DNA of 64,000 nt from positions 12,500,715-12,564,714 of the forward strand of contig JBOZIK010000001.1 of NCBI GenBank assembly GCA_051453625.1. Reading direction: 5' to 3'. Under the pieces are notes generated by a model. The model worked only from the letters and a program-made list of their open reading frames with translations. It was not told the DNA's origin and ran no database searches. Origin of the DNA: Welwitschia mirabilis (taxonomy: Eukaryota > Gnetophyta > Gnetopsida > Welwitschiales). The position numbers were made by a program, and so were the translations under genes. Shown in pieces: positions 35,490 to 43,897 of the stretch (position 1 is the stretch's first letter; each line of letters opens with the position of its first letter).

Positions 35490-36200
35490 TTTTTAACATG
35501 CCTACATCATAAATTTATTTTTTGCTAGAGACTTCTTCATGGTTTTGAAAAACAACATTTCCATCCTCGTAATTAGTTTTATCATCATCAATATGGATTG
35601 AAATAGTTTTTCTTTCACTATTTTAACATATCCCTTCAAAAGAGATGTATTTGAAGTATTCATCTTCAAATGAATTATCATCATTGATCCATAGATCTTC
35701 ATTGGAACACATGCCTTCGCAAAGGTCATTATACGGACATGCCTTTCCAAATGAGTCATGGTTGCACCATATTTCTTTAAGGTCTTCATAGAATTCTTTT
35801 TATATGATACATTATCATCATTTTTATGGGTATACCTCTCCATTCTTTATTATTAAGGACACTCTTAATGTCATCCTTGATTTCTTCATATTGCCACTCT
35901 TGATTATCAAGGACATCACCTCCCCCTTCATACAAGGGTTCAACATTTGGATGTACATCCATGACCCTTTACACTTCAATTTTACACAACAGATGACTAC
36001 TTAATAAGATTGGGAATATTGTCTTTGAGGTATTCTCTTCAACCATGCCTTCATTTTCTTATTCAAAATTCACTCCCAGCTTTTTCTTTCNNNNNNNNNN
36101 NNNNNNNNNNNNNNNNNNNNNNNNNNNNNNNNNNNNNNNNNNNNNNNNNNNNNNNNNNNNNNNNNNNNNNNNNNNNNNNNNNNNNNNNNNCTTTCGTGCT
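35490..36200 (-). pseudogene. Internal region of the compact LTR pair, unrecognised acidic coding relic
   Basis: Minus-strand coding-like pieces, for example VMDVHPNVEPLYEGGGDVLD (about 35960-35900) and EIWCNHDSFGKACPYNDLCE (about 35780-35720), are Asp/Glu/Asn-rich with several Cys. An overlapping minus frame is open from 35843 to 35502. No gag, protease, integrase or RT signature is seen. The internal region is about 0.7 kb, with a 100-N gap at 36091-36190. That would make the element non-autonomous. Confidence 0.4.
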
Positions 36201-36210
36201 CTACCTGGAG

Positions 36211-36225
36211 ATGGCTCTGGTACCA
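36211..36225 (-). other. Primer-binding site (tRNA-Met type)
   Basis: The minus strand reads TGGTACCAGAGCCAT, close to TGGTATCAGAGCCAT of Copia-type elements. It starts three bases inside the CAACA end of the adjoining LTR-like copy. Confidence 0.7.
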
Positions 36226-36228
36226 AAA

Positions 36229-36735
36229 TGTTGAATATGGCGGGGCCCAAAATACCACAAGGATTTAAAATGATCAAGGTAATAGAACACAAATAAATAC
36301 AATATAATAGTTAATAATATAACTTAAAATATTAAATTTATAAATTTGATAATCCAAATAACTAAAGCCACTTAGGTAATAATAATTGTTCAACCACTAA
36401 AGCAACTTCTTCTTGGCCACACAAGCCCTTAAATCTAGTTAGGGTTTCTTCTAGACCACATAGGCCCTTGCATCCACTAAGGATTTCATCTTGGTCACAC
36501 NNNNNNNNNNNNNNNNNNNNNNNNNNNNNNNNNNNNNNNNNNNNNNNNNNNNNNNNNNNNNNNNNNNNNNNNNNNNNNNNNNNNNNNNNNNNNNNNNNNN
36601 ATTTCGTGTCTTAACTCATCATTGAAAACACATTCTTCAACAACATCCACTTAGGATTTCTTCTTGGGATCTTTTCCACATCACTTCTTCTCCATTTTAC
36701 TTCACCATCTCATTTTCACTACTCCATCTTCTTTT
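36229..36735 (-). repeat. LTR-like copy (outer half of a compact LTR pair)
   Basis: It matches 34934-35410, including AAATACCACAAG and the minisatellite. It is interrupted by a 100-N gap at 36501-36600. With the primer site next to it, this should be the 5' LTR on the minus strand. The outer border could lie as far as about 36850. Confidence 0.55.
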
Positions 36736-37022
36736 TACTACATCATTTTCATTTCACTACACCATTAATTCCAATACATCATGGTTATAAAATGATGGAA
36801 TTGGTTCTTATAAATGATTGAAGGGATGTCACTTTTCACAAGAGATGTAACAGCTCCTCTTAATAGTAAGCATTTTTATACATGAAACATGTTGAATAAA
36901 CATACAACATTAAATGATGTTACATACGTTGCTTATAGAGTAGTCAGATGAAAAGGTTTATTAGATGGCGTGATTATAAATGTCATTTAACAAATTCCAT
37001 CATCTTTTACCATTCATTTCAC

Positions 37023-37118
37023 CTTCAAAGATAACCAAAAGTGGAGGGGGAAAGGGAAAACAAAAAAAAAAAAAAGAGGGAAAAGAAAAGGGAAAGAAAA
37101 GCACTTCAAAGATAACCA
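37023..37118. repeat. Purine tract flanked by a perfect 15-bp direct repeat
   Basis: CTTCAAAGATAACCA occurs at 37023-37037 and 37104-37118, around 66 bp of A/G-rich sequence that includes a run of about 14 A. This looks like a target-site duplication around a tiny poly(A)-type insertion, or a slippage product. Confidence 0.75.
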
Positions 37119-37690
37119 GAAAAATGCAACTAAATTTGTAAAACCCATTTTGGATAGTAAAAAGTTTCTAGAATGGGCCCTTCCAGAGCTCTAGGCACAG
37201 CTCTTATCAATTAGAAATGTTTAGGCTACTATTATAGGCTTGTCTTATAAGTTTTATTTCAGAGCCCTTGCAAAACCAAAACTATCAATTCATTAAGGAA
37301 GCATTTCTAACTTTTCATGAATTAGTTTTATTAGAGTTCATATATCAGAAATATTGTTGGTAAAAAAAGGAAATCAATAATAATTTATTTTTTCTTGTTC
37401 AAAAAACGAAAAGAGAAATAAGTTAATTGTTAGAAACTTTCATTTTACAAAAGTTAAATTAATCCTTAAGTAGTGTAAATTTTAAGCATTTTATATTTTA
37501 AAAAATTTAAATGTATTAAGAAAATTAAGGATTTTGCTAAGATTTTTTTGATGCTAAAAGTGAGTTAAATAAGATAGTAACTTAGAAAATTTTTCTTAAT
37601 TGGACTCAAGTATTAGGTTTATATCTAAAGTAAATACTTCTAAATAATCACTAATAGTTAAAACTCTATGTTTTTTGTATTTAGTTTCAT
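37119..37690. other. Spacer, nothing recognised
   Basis: AT-rich sequence with no coding-like frame or repeat border that I can support. Confidence 0.4.
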
Positions 37691-37693
37691 TAA

Positions 37694-37880
37694 GTGCAAG
37701 AAAGCTTGCCACAATGGTGAAGTCTTGGACATGGATTAAATTTGGGGTCCTAAGTTCAAACCCCTGCCCTAGTAAAGGCTCATAGTTTGCATGGGCCCAA
37801 GTGTCACTACATGCTTGTATGGCACACACCTATCTACCTGGCTTACCCTCTTTATATATATATATTTTTTGTTTAAGAAA
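37694..37880 (+). mobile_element. tRNA-derived SINE-like element
   Basis: It has a Pol III B-box-like AGTTCAAACCC (37753-37763) and an upstream A-box-like TGGTGAAGTCTTGGAC (about 37715-37730). The body is comparatively GC-rich and ends in a TATATATATTTTTTG tail. No clear target duplication is seen. A tRNA gene is excluded because the two halves do not fold into acceptor and anticodon stems. Confidence 0.5.
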
Positions 37881-38739
37881 ATCCTAGAAAGATTATATTC
37901 CCTTAAGGTATCTTATAAGTAGATATATAAGATTTATGTAATGGTAACATTTTTAGGGCCATTTGAGAACTTTTATTTCCATGCAATAATTTGTAACAAA
38001 ATATTTAAAGATAAAAATGTTAAATTTAAAGAGTCATGAAACATAATGACCTATTTTACTACCTAATGCCCTTCATGCCTACTACACCATGTAAAATCTA
38101 TATGTATTTTCTCATTTATTTGCCTATAGGTTATCATTCGTCAAACTTTATTTCTTTGAAGTATGTGTAATTGTTTAGAATCATTTTTACTTAGAATCAT
38201 TAAAAATGCCTCAAGTTTCTCCTAAAGTCTCATCCAAAGCATGTTGTTCTATAGAAATATTTAGTGGCCTACACATATATTGTTTTAAAACTTCTAAGAG
38301 AATTGTGTAAAGCTCTGTCCATGTAAACAACTCATGAAATAACATGCTAAACGATAATATTAAGATATTTTTTGTGTAGGTAGGCTTTCTTTCTATATGT
38401 AATGAGATCACTCAACAAGCATACTTGGATAAAGGGTTAGACATCACAGGCTATGTTTTCGCATTCATTTTAACACAACCGAATCTAGAAAAAGTAGTAA
38501 CAAGCTGATGTAGATTATATCTTTTACCAAAATTAAGTAGGTAATTGCTATGTGAACGATTTAGTATGTTAAATTTAAATAGTAATAATGAATTAAAACA
38601 CGAGGGTGTGAAAACTTGGAGTCATGATATGCATATTTGGAGTGTTTCAATAGCAACTTTTCACAGTCAATTAGTTTCATTGTTAAACTTTAACTTCTTT
38701 AATATTATTGTATTTTATTATGTTATTAATTAGAGTTTG

Positions 38740-38940
38740 GTGCATAACATAGTCAGTTTAACCCTTATTTATAAGTTGTGAACGTTAATGTCTTGGGTTC
38801 AAATTTTACAATGTACATGTTGGCTTATGGTTTTTATCCATTTAAGGAGCGCCCAGGCACAAAGTTAAGCATTTGGATGTGAATCAAAGGTGAAACTTAC
38901 ATTTATCAACATACTCCTAGGCTAGTAGGGGCCAACTATG
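38740..38940 (+). mobile_element. SINE-like element
   Basis: B-box-like GGGTTCAAATTTT at 38795-38807 with a putative A-box about 40 bp upstream. The body includes GCGCCCAGGCACAAAG. The borders are uncertain. Confidence 0.35.
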
Positions 38941-39394
38941 GTTTTTCATTCTCTCAAGCAAACTAATCAACTTGGTGAGTGTGGTCTAGTTTCCTCTAAA
39001 TTAACTTTAAAAAAACAAGGGTTATTGATTTCTTTTTAAATACAAATATCCCATGTAATGACAAAAACACTTACTCTAGTTGTGAAAAACTCCCTTATCC
39101 TCAGAAGGGCAACTATGGTGCCCTTTACAACCCCTTATGTAAATCAAATTCATGGTTGGTCTTTGTCTCTTTCTTCTCCTATTGATCACAATGATTAGGG
39201 TCACTTTCCCACTCTGCAAATATCTTGCTTAGATTTCATTCTCACTTTTGCATGTAGCACTCTCAAAAGTTTTTACAAGATGTGGCTAATGATGGCTTTT
39301 AGGAAAAAATCCATCTCGTCCCTTAATCAATTTTGGCCTCTGCACTAGCAAATGCCACCAACTAATTCTAGCAGAAACTAACCTCTTCCAATGA

Positions 39395-40110
39395 ACAACT
39401 AAATTGGTTGTCCAAGTCATGTAAAGAGTGTTAATCCCCAAGTTCACTAAAAGCACTACCTAATTTACTCTACTCAAAGGCCTTGGTTTCCCCCTACCAC
39501 TCCAGTGCAAGAACCTCCCTTCAATTCACTTCAAGAGAACACCTCTAACTTGTTTTGATGACTATGTTGATCCTTCAAGTACATCCTATTGGTCCTTTTC
39601 ACAACAGGATGAACTTTAGTTAGACCCTTGGCTTGTTTTTAATCTCTTGTTTTATGTACTTTTCTTGATTCCCAGGACATGTGGCCCCTTCCTTTTTTTG
39701 GCCCCTCTATGTTGGAAATTTCTTTATTTTATGTTTGCTTTGTGTGGAGTCTAACCAACTCTTGCTCCACCAAATAGGACTTGGGCAACAAACAATTGAA
39801 TTAGTTGAGTCAAGTCATGTAAAAAACAGTTAATACCCAAACTTATTGACAACAACATTTATCCTCTCCCAAATCCAATGTACCAACCTTCCCTTCAATC
39901 CACTCCATGATGAATGGACTCCTGTTTGTTTTGATTACAAACATCAAGCCTTTCAATGTCCAACACCATCTTGACCCTCTTTATGATGGGATATGTTTTG
40001 AATGGGTCCTTCAACTACTTTTAGTGCCTTGCCTTAGGTAACATGGCACATTAGGTTTTGTTTTTCTCTTTATGTTGGAATTTTTTTCTATTTCATAGTG
40101 GCCAAATTTT
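39395..40110. repeat. Two diverged tandem copies of a unit of about 396 bp
   Basis: CAAGTCATGTAAA recurs about 396 bp apart (near 39413 and 39809). Parallel landmarks follow, including GTGCAAGAACCTCCCTTCAA versus GTACCAACCTTCCCTTCAA and TATGTTGGAA near each end. No coding function is recognised. Confidence 0.6.
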
Positions 40111-40138
40111 AGAGTGAGTCCCAGAGCATAGTCCCATT

Positions 40139-40337
40139 GGTCCACCATTCTATAACCACAGAATGTGATCAAAGTTGACTAGATCCATTGACCCCTTAGG
40201 AATGGGGTCCACCATTCTATAACTATAAAATGTGATCAAAGTTGACTAGATCCATTGACCCCTTAGGAATGGTATAAGTCCATAACTACAAAATCTGATC
40301 AAGTTGAGTAGATCCATTGACCCCTTAAGAATGGTAG
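40139..40337. repeat. 67-bp minisatellite, three copies
   Basis: The units start at 40139, 40206 and about 40271 and contain AAAGTTGACTAGATCCATTG then ACCCCTTAGGAATGG. Copies 1 and 2 are nearly identical; copy 3 is more diverged. Confidence 0.85.
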
Positions 40338-40639
40338 ACCATTCCAAAGAAAATGTCAAATAGAACTAAAGACAAGCAATATGTAATGGTTTCTCTTTAA
40401 TTAATTAAATTCGAACTTTTACTATCCAAACAATGATTCTAATATATTTTAGTTATGATAAAGTAATAAAATTGCATTAATAATATGAAATATGAAATAA
40501 GTTTGTCAAGAAAACATTTAAGGCTTATGAAATTCTTATCTCTTTCTCTTTCTTTTTCATTTTTGCCCCAATTTTTCCTGCTTTTTTTTAAAAATAAATC
40601 ATGAGAATTGTATAGCACTCACTAAGACTACTAGTTTAC

Positions 40640-40875
40640 TTAATCGAATAAAATCCCATGTGTAGCCACTATCAGCCCAGAAGTTGGCCACCAAATTTCT
40701 AGGTCCTGAATATATATCCATTCCTAGGGCTTTGAAGCCCACACCAAGCATGCCTTGAATATCCAAGTAGAATTTTCAAGAAGACCCACATGTCCTAGGA
40801 CTTGAACCCAAATGTTAAAGCTCACACTTTTTACACATAGCCTAAACCAGCTATGCTATACTATAACTCAGTTAG
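40640..40875 (-). mobile_element. SINE-like element (minus strand)
   Basis: The minus strand reads an A-box-like TAGCTGGTTTAGG (within 40841-40855) and, about 40 bp on, a B-box-like TGGGTTCAAGTCC (40798-40810), the best match to the GGTTCGANTCC consensus in the window. The spacing fits a tRNA-derived SINE head. Confidence 0.55.
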
Positions 40876-41044
40876 TTGACATCAAAAATACATAAAGCCT
40901 TACTCATACATCCCAAGGTTTGGGTACAAAGCAACTTGGACAATGTTAATCTAAAGCCCATGGATCAACTCACTAGTAAATTGTGAGTCTTTTTGTGATC
41001 AAAATACAAGTTTATTATTCTTCATGTTAGGCTCCTTCCTTTTT

Positions 41045-42535
41045 AGCTTTTCAAAAAATAAAGAGGCTTTTCAAAAGTTTCATGTAGTTGTCAATAAACT
41101 CACATTGAGGCTTTGCTCAAGTGCTTGGGACATTTAACTTTGCCTAAAGATCAAGGTGGTTTGGGTTTCCTCAACTCTTTTAAGCAAGGTCTAATGCTTG
41201 CGGCCAAATAGTTATTTCAACACTTACAGGCAAATGATCTTATTGGTACCCTTTTACAGTCGAGACTACAATAAGTCTATCCTACTAATCGACCTTTCTG
41301 GAAAGTCATGCATTTTTTTAATTGGATTTTTGCTCTCACTATTTTAATCTCCTAGGCATGCATGTCGTAAGAAGCACTTGATGCTCATGGAAAATCCTGC
41401 ATTCTTACATCAAGTAGGAGAAAATAATCATACCTCCATCCTTGCTCCAGACCATTTTTGCTTGACGGTTGCCTCTCTCATTGGCTCCATTTGTTATCAC
41501 TACCCCTAGATTAGCTACATGATGGCACCAAAAATGTTGTCTCAGATTAGCAGGCCAGTGGATTTGTTGGAATACTTTCAAAAACTTACACGAAACTTCT
41601 CCAACAATGTTTAATTTGGCTATGTACCTTCTTTATTTAGTCAGTCTACCTGGACATTACCCTTTAAAAGATTTTCATAGGTTTGTAATGGTCTAATGGC
41701 TCAACACTTTTATTTATCAGACTCAAAACTCCTTCATGATTCTACTACTATAACAGCTCGCTGCAATGAAATGTGAAACAAGCAACTACAGCCTTTTGGA
41801 CTATTGTTTTTAAGAATATCTGGCGAATTCTTGCAATTCCTTTAAAAAACATGTGTTGTGGCATCTTCTTTATCAAGATTTACTAATTGGTCAGATGTCT
41901 ACAACATTTGGGTTTTTCAAACCCTTTGTGCCCTTAATGTAGACATTAAGATAATTTTATCCTTATTTTTTGGACTTTGTTGTTTTGCTAGAAACACCTA
42001 GATATAGACATGCCACATCCTTCACAATATACATTTTACAAAGTTCACAATATACATTTTACAAAGTCCATGGTATTCTTTGGCTCTTTGCCAGATAACC
42101 ATACACATCTTCAGTTTCTTTGGAAAGTCATATATCTCATGGTTCTATTTCACATCTAGAAATGGTGATATAATATCATTTTCTAAAGGATGGGTTACTC
42201 TCTTCCTCCTTTTCTCCTTATTGAAGAACAAACTAACATCTTACAATGTATTTACTTTTAGATTCGCACACAAGTAGAAAAGGTCCAATTGAAAGTAAAC
42301 TATTTGATGCAATTGCTTGAGCAGCGCTCTTATTAGTAGCATAACACCCATGGCTAGGCCTTTATAGTCTCTACATATGTTTCTTTACATTTGTTTTTGA
42401 AACTATCATTCTTTGGTTTGGTCTAGGTCTTTAATTTTTGTGATCTAATAGTCGACTTTGCTACTGCTTTTGTTAGCACTTTGTAAACTTGTCATTTTGG
42501 GGTACTTTAATGAAATGTTTTTCAAGGTCTAACAT
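41045..42535 (+). pseudogene. LINE ORF2 C-terminal relic and 3' end
   Basis: ACT TTG CCT AAA... at 41137 encodes TLPKDQGGLGFLNSFKQGL, the conserved post-RT block PKxxGGLGxRDL of plant LINEs. A zinc-binding RT tail follows, degraded (LWHLLYQDLLIGQMS near 41855-41900). The 3' end resembles plant LINE tails, with TTGTAAACTTG and then TACTTTAATGAAATGTTTTT at 42503-42522. A 23-bp tandem duplication, TTCACAATATACATTTTACA plus three bases, lies near 42017-42062. Stops occur throughout. Confidence 0.65.
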
Positions 42536-42917
42536 TGCCCCCCAAAAAATTCATGTCCCATTGGTGCCTATCTGGATGAATCAATCAGACCCAAAGGCAT
42601 AGCCTGTGATATCTACATCAAAGACTTTGGTGCCACCCTCACAGCCAAACATGAGCTGCTCTCTCAAATCCCCCAAAGTAAACCATCCAAGGTTAGAGTT
42701 CTAGGGTTTGATACTTCTTGTACATCAATAGCTTCAAGAATTGTTCCCTATGATGATGATTCCGACTAGGGCTGAAAAAGTGATGGCTTCACAGACATTT
42801 AGCAAAAACAATAGTGCATGGCATTATTCTTCTAGAAAGAAGTATCTGGAAACTAATTAAAGTAAATGAATGATAGTTTGTTTAGGCACATCTAAAAAAA
42901 AAAAAAAAAAAAAAAAA
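42533..42917 (+). pseudogene. 5'-truncated poly(A) retrocopy of an unknown gene
   Basis: An open frame runs 42533-42769 and includes IRPKGIACDIYIKDFGATL and KVRVLGFDTSCTSIASRIV, ending PYDDDSD then TAG. It is followed by about 124 bp of 3'-UTR-like sequence and 24 A (42894-42917). The frame has no internal stop and is GC-richer than its surroundings. These are the marks of a processed mRNA copied back into DNA and truncated at its 5' end. The parent gene is not recognised. The hexamer AAGGTC lies both near the 5' junction (about 42523) and just after the poly(A), which is too short to prove a target duplication. Confidence 0.6.
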
Positions 42918-43239
42918 GGTCCTGACTCTCCTATTCATGCTCAGAGAACACTCTTACCTCCTTCACAAATTCTGAGTTCAGATCATAGAAGGATCACAGG
43001 CAGATAGAAAGGGAATGGAATGTGGTGCACTTTTTCTCCAGCAAACTATAGTATTCAGTACTAAGGAAATATCAATAGGTTGACTCCAATGAACAGGAAA
43101 TGTAGGATTTTACAAACATGAAGAAAGTATTCTGTCACAATTGAATATTGGGTATTGGCTATGCAATGCAAAAGCCAAGTAAAGCAAACGAAAATTGAGT
43201 CACTTTAACAAGACAAACAAACCATTTTGTGGTTAGTGG

Positions 43240-43897
43240 TAAGGGGAAACTGAAGAAATAAGCCAATTTAATAACAGACATACTGCTTGGCCTGAAAAGT
43301 GTCTACAAAAGATGCATTCCTCAACAGAAAAAGTAAAAGAAATTGAGGCTCGTGCAACACCATAGCCAATGCTCAGACCTAGTGATCTGCACTCTCCCAG
43401 AACTCGAAAGTAGTATGTGAAAGCTGGAAGTGGTATTAAGCTGATGCACAAATGACTTTCTCAATGATACTCATTGCTTGAGAGGCACGGGAAGGTGAAC
43501 AAGCAAATATGGATGGAAGTTATGTCATGGAGAAAACTAAAAGTGAAATAAATTTACACTTGTATGACAGTATAGTCAACACTCATGGTGAGCTTCAGTC
43601 TCTTGAAATTTGAACAGAGAATGTAAAACTTGAAAGTAGCTTTCAACTGATACAGAGGTAGTTTACCCAATGGTACTCACTAGTGAGGTACACAAAGGCT
43701 CAACAAGTGGATACTATTGGAAGCTGTTCAATGAGCAATGTGGATTCACTGATTAACAAGTGTCATCAGAAAAATTTTCTTTTACGTGACAGTATGTCAT
43801 TCAGTTATCACCAAATTTCTTGCTGTCTCCCAAGAAAAATCACAGAAGACGAAAGGCTAAAGAAAAAGAATTAGTTGTAAACTCTCACAAATGTATG
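43240..43897 (-). other. Putative 3' UTR of the hAT-derived gene
   Basis: Sequence downstream of the stop codon with the same moderate base composition as the gene and no retroelement signature. A minus-strand ATTAAA polyadenylation-like hexamer lies at about 43265. Two loosely similar segments (about 43400-43495 and 43620-43695) suggest an old internal duplication. The end is a guess. Confidence 0.35.

Noticed and set aside
37753-37763. Possible tRNA gene from Pol III-type B-box (also 38795, 40798 and 48437)
   Set aside because: No cloverleaf with paired acceptor and anticodon stems can be drawn; SINE-like origin is more likely.
38545-38733. Plus-strand 62-codon open frame
   Set aside because: Isolated and AT-driven, with no domain or codon signal and no supporting splice or repeat context.
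42080-42277. Plus-strand 65-codon open frame
   Set aside because: It lies within the decayed LINE 3' region and does not follow the LINE protein frame well enough to be called separately.
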